Shown here: positions 1-5,914 of the stretch, in pieces
Position numbering within the stretch: the stretch's first letter is position 1
Layout: every line of letters starts with the position of its first letter
NCBI GenBank assembly: GCA_003562535.1
Contig: PWUP01000126.1
Location: 1-6,634 of the forward strand
Source of the DNA: Gammaproteobacteria bacterium
GTDB lineage: Bacteria; Pseudomonadota; Gammaproteobacteria; Competibacterales; Competibacteraceae
Direction of reading: 5' to 3'
DNA: 6,634 nucleotides
Notes under the pieces: generated by a model
Told to the model about the DNA's origin: nothing
Seen by the model: only the letters and a program-made list of their open reading frames with translations
Databases searched by the model: none
Position numbers and translations under genes: made by a program

Positions 1-2120
1 CCGCACCGCCTGGCCCTTTGCGGGTCTTAGCCGGAGCCGGTAGCGGTAAAACCAGAGTGCTGGTGGCGCGGATTGCTTGGTTGCTGGCGGTAGAGAACAT
101 CGCGCCGTGGTCGGTGCTGGCTGTGACCTTTACCAATAAGGCGGCTGCTGAAATGCGGAGCCGTATCGAGCAGCAAGTGCAACAACCGGTTACCGCGCTG
201 TGGATCGGTACTTTTCATGGGCTATCTCACCGTTTACTGCGTATGCACTGGGAGGAAGCGCGCTTGCCGCGTGATTTTCAGATCCTCGACAGTGACGACC
301 AGCAGCGCCTGTTAAAGCGGGTGCTGCGCAATTTGAATCTGGATGAAAAAAAATGGCCACCGCGCCAAGCCGCCCACTTTATCAATAGTCATAAAGACGA
401 GGGCCGCCGTCCCCAGCAGATTGCTGACCAAGGCGATCTCACCACCCGCCAATGGGTGAGTGTTTACCAAGCCTATCAAACCGCCTGTGAAAGTGCCGGA
501 TTGGTTGATTTCGGCGAGCTGCTGCTGCGCAGTTATGAACTGTTGCACAACTGGCCGGATTTGCAGCGCCATTATCACAACCGCTTCCAGCATCTATTGG
601 TTGATGAGTTTCAAGACACCAATACCATTCAATACGCCTGGCTGCGTCAACTGGCCGGAGAACGTAGCCAGGTGTGTGTGGTGTGTGACGACGATCAATC
701 CATCTACGGCTGGCGGGGGGCGCGGATTGAAAATGTCCAGCGTTTCAGCCAGGATTTCCCCGGCACGGAAACCATCCGCTTAGAGCAAAATTACCGATCC
801 ACGGCCACGATTTTACAGGCCGCCAACGCTCTGATTGCCCATAATCAAGGGCGTTTGGGTAAAAACCTGTGGACGGCTGACGCCCAAGGTCAGCCCATTG
901 TGCTGTATCGGGCCTTTAATGACACGGATGAAGCTCGCTTTGTCGGTGAACGCATTCAGCAGTGGCAGCAGCAGGGAGGGCAGCGCCATGAGGTGGCGGT
1001 ATTGTACCGCTCTAATGCTCAATCCCGAGCGCTGGAGGAAGCGCTAATCAGCCTGCATATTCCCTATCGGGTGTATGGCGGGCTGCGCTTTTTCGAACGC
1101 GCTGAGATTAAAGACGCCTTGGCGTATTTACGGCTGCTGGCCAATCGTCATGACGACCCTTCGTTCGAGCGCGTCGTGAACACCCCGACCCGAGGGATTG
1201 GCGAACGCACGGTGGAGACGCTGCGGGCGTTAGCGCGTGAACAGCAGATCTCATTATGGCAGGCTGGGCAGCAGATCTTACGGGTTGGCCAGCTTGCTGC
1301 GCGGGCTGGCAACGCCTTGCAACGATTTGTTACCCTGATTGAAGCCACAGCCCAGGCCAGTGCCGAACGCCCGCTGACCGAACAGGTACAGATTATGCTG
1401 GCACAGAGCGGGCTGGTGGATTTCTATCGTAACGCTCGGGATGCTAAAGCCGAAGATCGGGTAGAAAACTTGCAAGAACTGGTGAATGCCGCCAGCAGTT
1501 TCACAGCCAGTCCGGGCGAAGCAGAGACCATGACGCCGTTGCAGTCGTTTCTTGCTCACGCTGCCCTAGAAGCTGGCGAAGGCCAGGCCGGTGCTTGGGA
1601 TGATCCGGTGCAGTTAATGACCTTGCACACCGCCAAGGGTTTGGAATTTCCTCTGGTGTTTATCGTCGGCTTGGAAGAAGGCTTATTTCCCAATTTCCGC
1701 GCTGAATCCGAACCGGGCCGCATGGAAGAAGAACGTCGTCTGGCCTATGTCGGCATTACCCGCGCTCGCCAGCAGTTGGTGCTCAGTCATGCCGAACGGC
1801 GCTTTTTGCACGGACGGGAAAGTTACCCCTTGCCGTCGCGGTTTCTTGCTGAGATTCCTGCGGAGTTGGTTCAAGAGCTGCGGCCTAAATTGCACATCAG
1901 TCGGCCTGTCGCCCAGCGCACTCCGCGTCAGTCATCGTCTAGCGTTGAGCAAGCGCAGGACGGTTACCGGAGAGGACGGCAAGTGCGGCATGCGCGTTTT
2001 GGGGTCGGGACGATTACTAGCCGCGCAGGGGATGGAGAACGCACCCGCTTGCAGGTACGCTTTCAAACTGGCAGTAAATGGTTGGTCTTGGCCTATGCCA
2101 AGCTGGAGTTATTGGGGTAA
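1..2120 (+). CDS. uvrD: DNA helicase II UvrD (5'-truncated by window edge)
   Basis: Superfamily 1A 3'-5' DNA helicase that removes the incised oligonucleotide in nucleotide excision repair (with UvrABC), unwinds DNA in MutHLS mismatch repair and clears protein-DNA roadblocks. The reading frame is open from the left edge (first full codon at 3). By comparison with the 720-residue E. coli protein recalled from memory, only about 20 N-terminal residues are missing, so the true start lies upstream and the TTG at 18 is not a start. All helicase motifs are present in order: Walker A GAGSGKT (33-53), motif Ia TFTNKAAAEM (from 126), motif II DEFQDT (603-620), motif III DDDQSIYGWRGA (687-722), motif IV LEQNYRS (from 780), motif V LHTAKGLEF (about 1620-1650) and motif VI RRLAYVGITRAR. 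The C-terminal Tudor-like segment (about 1965-2117, RQVRHARFGVGTI), known in the family to contact RNA polymerase, is intact. One oddity is that the Gly normally preceding motif III DDDQSIY is Cys (684-686). Rep and PcrA are alternatives, but E. coli-like identity through the C-terminus favours UvrD. Confidence 0.97.
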   Translation, partial: APPGPLRVLAGAGSGKTRVLVARIAWLLAVENIAPWSVLAVTFTNKAAAEMRSRIEQQVQQPVTALWIGTFHGLSHRLLRMHWEEARLPRDFQILDSDDQQRLLKRVLRNLNLDEKKWPPRQAAHFINSHKDEGRRPQQIADQGDLTTRQWVSVYQAYQTACESAGLVDFGELLLRSYELLHNWPDLQRHYHNRFQHLLVDEFQDTNTIQYAWLRQLAGERSQVCVVCDDDQSIYGWRGARIENVQRFSQDFPGTETIRLEQNYRSTATILQAANALIAHNQGRLGKNLWTADAQGQPIVLYRAFNDTDEARFVGERIQQWQQQGGQRHEVAVLYRSNAQSRALEEALISLHIPYRVYGGLRFFERAEIKDALAYLRLLANRHDDPSFERVVNTPTRGIGERTVETLRALAREQQISLWQAGQQILRVGQLAARAGNALQRFVTLIEATAQASAERPLTEQVQIMLAQSGLVDFYRNARDAKAEDRVENLQELVNAASSFTASPGEAETMTPLQSFLAHAALEAGEGQAGAWDDPVQLMTLHTAKGLEFPLVFIVGLEEGLFPNFRAESEPGRMEEERRLAYVGITRARQQLVLSHAERRFLHGRESYPLPSRFLAEIPAELVQELRPKLHISRPVAQRTPRQSSSSVEQAQDGYRRGRQVRHARFGVGTITSRAGDGERTRLQVRFQTGSKWLVLAYAKLELLG

Positions 2121-2126
2121 ATCCAA

Positions 2127-3506
2127 TCAATCCGGTTCAATCCAACGATACAGGGTGCGTCGGCCAATGCCTAATAGCGCGGCGGCGCGACGTTTATTGC
2201 CGTCCACCTGTTGCAGCACATAGTGAATATAGCGACGTTGTAAGGTGTCCAGGGTGGGCAGTACCGGCCCTTCCAGCAAGGTGTTTGCTAGGGTAGGTTC
2301 TGCCGTAGCGGTTGCCGACACAGTGTGGGCGGTGTGATGACTCAGGCGGGCCGGCAGATGCTCAGGGCGGATGTGCTCAGCATCACAGAACGCCACTGCA
2401 CGTTCTAGGGCATTACCCAGTTCGCGCACATTGCCAGGAAACGAGTAGTTGCGCAGTAAAGCCAGCGCCTCATCGCTAAAGCCTTGGACTGTGCGTTGTA
2501 AGCCCACGGCATGGCGGCGCAGAAAATGCCAAGCCAGCAACTCCCAATCATCGTCGCGTTCGCGCAGCGGTGGGACTTGAATGGTGAAGGTTTCCAGCCG
2601 GAAAAACAAATCCTCGCGGAAACGCTCGGCCTGAATCAGTTTGGGCAGGTCTTGATTGGTTGCAGCAATGATGCGCACATCAACCGGTTGTTCTTGTTCT
2701 GCACCGACGGCGCGAATTCGGCCATCTTGCAGGGCGCGCAGCAGCTTGGCTTGTAAGGCCAACGGCATTTCGCCGATTTCATCCAGCAATAAGGTGCCGC
2801 CCTCGGCTTGAGCGAATAGGCCCTTACGAGTTTTGTGCGCTCCGGTGAAGGCGCCGCTGACATGGCCGAAAAACTCGCTCTCTAACAAGTCACCGGGAAT
2901 ACCGGCGCAGTTAACCGCTAAAAATGGCCCGGATAAGCGTTCGCTTTCTGCGTGCAGGGCGCGTGCCACCAGTTCTTTGCCGGTACCGCTTTCGCCGAGA
3001 ATTAACGCCGGCCCGTGAGCGCGAGCCGTTAGCCGAATATGTTCAAACAGTTGGCGCATCCGCTGACTGCGGCCTATCAATCCGTGAAACGATTCGGTTT
3101 GCAGCAGGGCACGGAAGCGTTGGACTTCAGAACGCAGTTGCCGCGTTTCCAGTACTCGGTGTACCGCCAGCAATAAGTGATCCATATCAAGCGGTTTGGT
3201 GAGAAAGTCGTCGGCACCGGCTTTCAGTGCGGTAACCGCCTGGTCAACCGTTGCAAAAGCAGTGATCATTAAAAACGCCGGTGCTTCGGCGGTTTGGTTG
3301 ACATGCTGCAATAACTCTAGGCCACTTTGGTCTGGGAGACGCAAATCGCTAATCACCAGATCAAAAGCCTGTTCGGCTAAACACGCTACCGCTGTTGCAA
3401 CCTGAGCTGCGGCACTGACCTGCATGCCCTCGGTTTCCAGCTCATCAACCAGCAAGGTGGCTAAGCTCGCGTCGTCTTCTACCACGAGTATTCGGGGTTT
3501 AGGCAT
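2127..3506 (-). CDS. Sigma-54-dependent response regulator, NtrC/AtoC type
   Basis: DNA-binding response regulator of 459 residues that, once phosphorylated by its partner kinase, should use ATP hydrolysis to open RpoN (sigma-54) promoters. The receiver domain spans residues 1-120, with the acidic pair D11/D12, phospho-acceptor D54 (ISDLRLPD), T82 and K104. The AAA+ domain spans about 142-375, with Walker A GESGTGKE (171-178), the sigma-54-contacting GAFTGA loop (218-223), Walker B GGTLLLDEIGEM (236-247) and the PPLRERDDD segment. An Ala/Thr-rich linker (about 395-417) leads to a Fis-type helix-turn-helix at 420-459 (GNKRRAAALLGIGRRTLYRW). ATG at 3506 (MPKPRILVVEDD) is preferred because the receiver begins there and a GCGGGA sits 7 nt upstream. 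ATG at 3512 (two codons longer) is possible. It overlaps the kinase gene end by 8 nt, implying translational coupling. With GAFTGA and all receiver residues intact, it should be a true sigma-54 activator. Targets are unknown, so no symbol is assigned. Confidence 0.93.
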   Translation of the reverse strand: MPKPRILVVEDDASLATLLVDELETEGMQVSAAAQVATAVACLAEQAFDLVISDLRLPDQSGLELLQHVNQTAEAPAFLMITAFATVDQAVTALKAGADDFLTKPLDMDHLLLAVHRVLETRQLRSEVQRFRALLQTESFHGLIGRSQRMRQLFEHIRLTARAHGPALILGESGTGKELVARALHAESERLSGPFLAVNCAGIPGDLLESEFFGHVSGAFTGAHKTRKGLFAQAEGGTLLLDEIGEMPLALQAKLLRALQDGRIRAVGAEQEQPVDVRIIAATNQDLPKLIQAERFREDLFFRLETFTIQVPPLRERDDDWELLAWHFLRRHAVGLQRTVQGFSDEALALLRNYSFPGNVRELGNALERAVAFCDAEHIRPEHLPARLSHHTAHTVSATATAEPTLANTLLEGPVLPTLDTLQRRYIHYVLQQVDGNKRRAAALLGIGRRTLYRWIEPD

Positions 3507-4950
3507 GGTCATGTCCCGCTGCGGTGGGCAACCACAATATAAACCGGGCGCCGCCTTGAGGACTGGTCGCGGCATGCAAGCGCCCGCCATGTTCCAGCGC
3601 TACGCTATGGGCGATAGACAGTCCCAAGCCGGTACCCTCGGCCCTGCCGCTCACAAAGGGTTCGAACACCCGTGCGGCCAGATCCGGAGCAATGCCCGGC
3701 CCGCTGTCATCAACCATCAAGGTCAACCCTTGATCACAGGGTTGGCTGTGCAACACCACGGAGCCATCCGGGCTGGCTTGCAAGGCATTGCGCAGTAGAT
3801 TAGTCAGCGCCTGTTCTAAACGCACCGGATCGCCGCGCAGGGACGCATCGCTGGGGGGAGGGTGAACCTGTAGATGCGATGAGGCCGCTTCGAATTCGCT
3901 GCGGATGGCTTGGACACTGCTCTGTACCCAATCATTAGCCTTAATGAAGCGCGGGCTTTGGGTGGAGGCGCGGGCAAATTCCAGCAGTTGGCGAATAAAC
4001 CCCGTCATACGCCGTACCTGATGGCGGATCTGGGCGAGATTTTCGCGGGTTTTGTCAGCACTACTGCCGGGTTTTTGCAGTTGGCGGGCGCGACCATCAA
4101 TCACGCTCAATGGAGCACCGAGTTCATGAGCCACCCCGCTGGCCATGCGCCCCAACGCGGCCATTTTTTCTGTCTCACGCAGCCGTTCAGTCAAGGCTGC
4201 TTGCGCGTGACGCTGTTCGGCCAGTTCGCGTTCATTATGTTCGATACCATCCAGCATGGTATTCAAGGCATGGGCTAGGGTGCGGATTTCGCGGGGGCCT
4301 TGCGGATGAGCACGGTGGGCATGATCGCCGGCTCTGACCTGGTGCATGCTGCTGAGCAAGGCCCGCACATGGCGGCCAATGGCTCGATCATGGCCGAGCA
4401 AGACAATGGCTAATACCAACAGGGTGCCGCCGAGCATGGTCAGTGCCGCCTGTTGGCGTAATTCATCAAATTTACGGGTAAAATCACGTTGTTCTCGGGT
4501 GACTTGCAGTAGGCCGTTGATTCGTCCACCGGTGTCAAACAGGGGTAGAAAATACGAATACACCTCGCGGCCTTCGATGCGGCGGTATTCACCGATTTGT
4601 TCACCCACGGCAGCAATTTCCGCCGCCTTGCGTTCCTCTCGGCGTCCCGGTTCCACACTGCCAACGGCAACGACTTGATCCCCGTTTTGATCGAAGACAA
4701 AAGCCCCATAAACTCGGCCAATATCGAGCACCGAATTTAAGGATTCTTCCAGCGTATTCAGGGTGCCTTGTTCTAAACCAGTGCTCACCGGCAGTCGAAT
4801 TGCCCGCGCCACCAGCTTAATGTCTTCTTGCAGCCGTTGCTCCGTCGCCTGTTCCAGTGCTGCCAAGGCAAAATAAATGGTCAGGGCGAACACCCCAATC
4901 AGAGGCAGCACCACTTTGCCCAATAGGGCTAATCGTAATCCAATCATCAT
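3499..4950 (-). CDS. Membrane sensor histidine kinase (HAMP, HisKA, HATPase)
   Basis: Inner-membrane sensor kinase of 483 residues, partner of the overlapping sigma-54 regulator. TM1 lies at about residues 7-30, an extracytoplasmic sensor domain at about 31-166, and TM2 at about 168-186. A HAMP-like linker follows (about 187-240), then a coiled-coil stretch rich in Glu, Arg and Gln (about 238-262). The dimerisation/phosphotransfer domain carries H275 in the H-box (GVAHELGAPLSVI, 272-284). The ATPase domain has the N-box LTNLLRNAL (N384, N388), G1 DDSGPGI (414-420), an F-box FEPF (429-432) and G2 GTGLGLS (439-445). No cytoplasmic PAS domain or attached receiver is seen. The sensor region includes an AFVFDQNGD stretch and a YFLPLFDTGGRINGLLQV stretch that resemble Cache/PAS-type periplasmic folds. 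This is inferred, and the ligand is unknown. ATG at 4950 is chosen because it precedes TM1 directly; ATG at 4947 is equally possible. No clear Shine-Dalgarno sequence precedes either. Confidence 0.93.
   Translation of the reverse strand: MMIGLRLALLGKVVLPLIGVFALTIYFALAALEQATEQRLQEDIKLVARAIRLPVSTGLEQGTLNTLEESLNSVLDIGRVYGAFVFDQNGDQVVAVGSVEPGRREERKAAEIAAVGEQIGEYRRIEGREVYSYFLPLFDTGGRINGLLQVTREQRDFTRKFDELRQQAALTMLGGTLLVLAIVLLGHDRAIGRHVRALLSSMHQVRAGDHAHRAHPQGPREIRTLAHALNTMLDGIEHNERELAEQRHAQAALTERLRETEKMAALGRMASGVAHELGAPLSVIDGRARQLQKPGSSADKTRENLAQIRHQVRRMTGFIRQLLEFARASTQSPRFIKANDWVQSSVQAIRSEFEAASSHLQVHPPPSDASLRGDPVRLEQALTNLLRNALQASPDGSVVLHSQPCDQGLTLMVDDSGPGIAPDLAARVFEPFVSGRAEGTGLGLSIAHSVALEHGGRLHAATSPQGGARFILWLPTAAGHDHA
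3514..3519 (-). promoter_or_regulatory. Ribosome binding site of the response regulator
   Basis: On the minus strand this reads GCGGGA, with 7 nt between its last base and the ATG at 3506. It lies inside the 3' end of the kinase gene. It favours the start at 3506 over the ATG at 3512, which would leave only a 1-nt spacer. The match to the anti-Shine-Dalgarno sequence is modest, and coupling to kinase translation probably helps initiation. Confidence 0.45.
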
Positions 4951-4970
4951 GCGGTGTAGTGTGCCCAGTG

Positions 4971-4998
4971 AATGCGCTGTGTGTCAAATTGGCGCATT
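4971..4998. repeat. Inverted repeat AATGCGC-N14-GCGCATT, possible operator
   Basis: Perfect 7-bp arms lie at 4971-4977 and 4992-4998 with centres 21 bp apart, about two helical turns, as expected for a dimer or dimer pair binding one DNA face. The repeat encloses the minus-strand TTGACA at 4982-4987. A third ATGCGC copy lies at 5031-5036. It sits 21-48 bp upstream of the kinase start, where autoregulation would act. Which protein binds it, if any, is unknown. Confidence 0.35.
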
Positions 4999-5071
4999 TC
5001 GGGGCGCTATCGCCGCAGATACCACCGCGTATGCGCAGCTAAGCGCTAACCGTATTAACAACACCGGACAG

Positions 5072-5099
5072 TTGACGTACACTGCACGGGTTGTATCAT
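5072..5099 (+). promoter_or_regulatory. Predicted sigma-70 promoter for the PII-like/CBS genes
   Basis: The -35 element TTGACG (5072-5077, 5 of 6 consensus bases) and the -10 element TATCAT (5094-5099, 5 of 6) are separated by 16 bp. Transcription would begin near 5106, giving a leader of a little over 20 nt that contains the ribosome binding site at 5118-5124. This is the best promoter in the window and implies housekeeping-type transcription of the pair. Confidence 0.65.
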
Positions 5100-5117
5100 T
5101 CATCACATCACAATCGC

Positions 5118-5124
5118 GGAGAGG
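5118..5124 (+). promoter_or_regulatory. Ribosome binding site of the PII-like gene
   Basis: GGAGAGG lies just ahead of ATG 5129, with GGAG ending 7 nt before the start. It fixes the start at 5129 and excludes the long in-frame extension running back into the intergenic region. Confidence 0.8.
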
Positions 5125-5128
5125 CTTG

Positions 5129-5476
5129 ATGAAATTCGCTGTCGTTGTTGCAATTTTAGCCGAAGACCTAGAAGAACAGGCTATTGATGTTGCAAAAAAA
5201 GCAGGCGCTGGTGGAGTGACGCTGCTGGATGCGCGCGGTATTGGCGCTAAGGAGAAGAAAATTTTCTTTGGCTTGACCTTTGAAGGCAGTCAGTCTGTGT
5301 TGGTGTTTATTCTGGAGAAATCTCTCGCCCTGACGGTGATGAAAGCCTTAACACAAGAGCTTGATCTGAATACCGCCAGCAGAGGGGTGGCTTTTTCCAT
5401 TCCCCTAGAGCATATTGCGGGCATCGATATGAGTCAGGTGTCACAGTTCCAAGAACACCTTAAAGACGCGTTATAG
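5129..5476 (+). CDS. PII-like signalling protein, non-canonical
   Basis: Soluble protein of 115 residues, close to the usual PII length of about 112. The beta-alpha-beta pattern fits the ferredoxin-like PII fold, which normally forms trimers: MKFAVVVAIL strand, helix at about 13-25, GVTLLDARGIG, a loop, SVLVFILEK strand, helix at about 66-79, then VAFSIPLEHIAGI. Residues about 37-55 (GIGAKEKKIFFGLTFEGSQ) take the place of the T-loop, but there is no equivalent of the RG-x-EY tyrosine modified in GlnB/GlnK. The B-loop signature TGKxGDGKIFV is also absent, replaced by LNTASRGVAF (80-89). It should therefore not be called glnB or glnK. Known PII proteins bind effectors such as ATP, ADP or 2-oxoglutarate and control enzymes, regulators or transporters. 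The partner here is inferred from the neighbours: the CBS protein 34 bp downstream and the DUF1538 membrane protein beyond it. Start choice rests on a strong ribosome binding site and a promoter just upstream. Confidence 0.8.
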   Translation: MKFAVVVAILAEDLEEQAIDVAKKAGAGGVTLLDARGIGAKEKKIFFGLTFEGSQSVLVFILEKSLALTVMKALTQELDLNTASRGVAFSIPLEHIAGIDMSQVSQFQEHLKDAL

Positions 5477-5499
5477 CTCTAATCGAGACCCTTTAATTC

Positions 5500-5504
5500 A
5501 GGAG
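5500..5504 (+). promoter_or_regulatory. Ribosome binding site of the CBS gene
   Basis: AGGAG lies 6 nt before ATG 5511, in the 34-bp gap after the PII-like stop. No separate promoter or terminator is apparent in that gap, which supports co-transcription with the PII-like gene. Confidence 0.8.
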
Positions 5505-5510
5505 TTTTTC

Positions 5511-5900
5511 ATGCTGGTCAAAGACCTGATGGTCAAACATGTGGTGACGATTTCGCAAATGGCGACTCTACGCGACGCCATGAATGCAATGCGTCAGCAC
5601 AAGGTTAAATCGCTGGTTGTAGAGAAGCGCCATGCCCATGATGCCTATGGCATCATCACCTACACCAATATCCTCCAAACCATTGTCGCTGAAGAAGGCG
5701 ATATTGATCTGATTAACGTTTACGACGTTTACACCAAGCCGGTGATTTCAGTCGGCAGTGAGATGGACGTTAAATACCTTGCACGGCTGATGGTGCGTGA
5801 GGATCGCCGCCGCGTGGTGGTGTTGGATAATAACGATTTGTCGGGCATCATCACCATGAATGATATTGTGGATGCCATCGTGGCTATGGCCGATAAGTAA
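5511..5900 (+). CDS. CBS-domain pair (Bateman module) protein
   Basis: Stand-alone soluble protein of 129 residues made almost entirely of two CBS domains: about residues 1-60 (LMVKHVVTIS ... YGIITYTNIL, 46-55) and about 68-126 (VYDVYTKPVISVG ... SGIITMNDIVDAI, 111-123). Each repeat ends in the GIIT turn followed by the polar N or ND seen in CBS adenosine-binding pockets. Such pairs usually dimerise into a disc and bind AMP, ATP, SAM or related ligands to control an enzyme or transporter. There is no attached catalytic or membrane domain, so it must act in trans. It is very probably co-transcribed with the PII-like gene upstream and converges on the DUF1538 membrane gene 14 bp downstream, making that protein a candidate partner. 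The particular ligand cannot be read from the sequence. Confidence 0.92.
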   Translation: MLVKDLMVKHVVTISQMATLRDAMNAMRQHKVKSLVVEKRHAHDAYGIITYTNILQTIVAEEGDIDLINVYDVYTKPVISVGSEMDVKYLARLMVREDRRRVVVLDNNDLSGIITMNDIVDAIVAMADK

Positions 5901-5914
5901 TCCGTCAAGCCGCC

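Larger units (their letters stand above)
4951..5128. other. Divergent intergenic regulatory region
   Basis: This 178-bp gap separates the leftward kinase-regulator operon from the rightward PII-like/CBS genes. It must hold the promoters of both units unless the right-hand pair is transcribed from elsewhere. The right half has a good sigma-70-like promoter. The left half has a perfect TTGACA on the minus strand (4982-4987) lying inside an inverted repeat. Upstream in-frame codons of the PII-like gene extend into this gap but carry no convincing protein. No sigma-54 -24/-12 site with a good consensus and no RNA gene was found. Confidence 0.7.

Noticed and set aside
2120..2143. Three AATCC repeats at 9-10 bp spacing (2120, 2129, 2139)
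   Set aside because: Most of it encodes the last residues of the regulator (WIEPD and stop), the unit is only 5 bp, and there is no inverted symmetry for a terminator. Chance is a sufficient explanation.
1747..2223. 158-codon open frame on the plus strand overlapping the uvrD 3' end
   Set aside because: It is a +1 shadow of uvrD that runs into the regulator gene. The UvrD C-terminus in the other frame matches the family, and the shadow product is not recognisable.
3507..3590. In-frame extension of the response regulator to an ATG at 3590
   Set aside because: It would add 28 residues ahead of a receiver that already begins normally at MPKPRILVVEDD, and would overlap the well-supported kinase ATPase domain by 92 nt.
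5003..5014. GGCG-CTAT-CGCC small hairpin in the intergenic region
   Set aside because: The 4-bp stem is too short and has no T-tract, so it is neither a terminator nor a convincing operator.
5002..5017. GG-N10-GC spacing resembling a sigma-54 -24/-12 promoter on the plus strand
   Set aside because: Only the GG and GC dinucleotides and a few other bases fit; the TGGCAC and TTGC elements are mostly missing. A similar minus-strand match at 5038-5051 is equally weak.
4877..5128. In-frame extension of the PII-like gene upstream by 84 codons
   Set aside because: The added peptide resembles no PII N-terminus, overlaps the kinase start, and ignores the strong GGAGAGG and promoter immediately before 5129.
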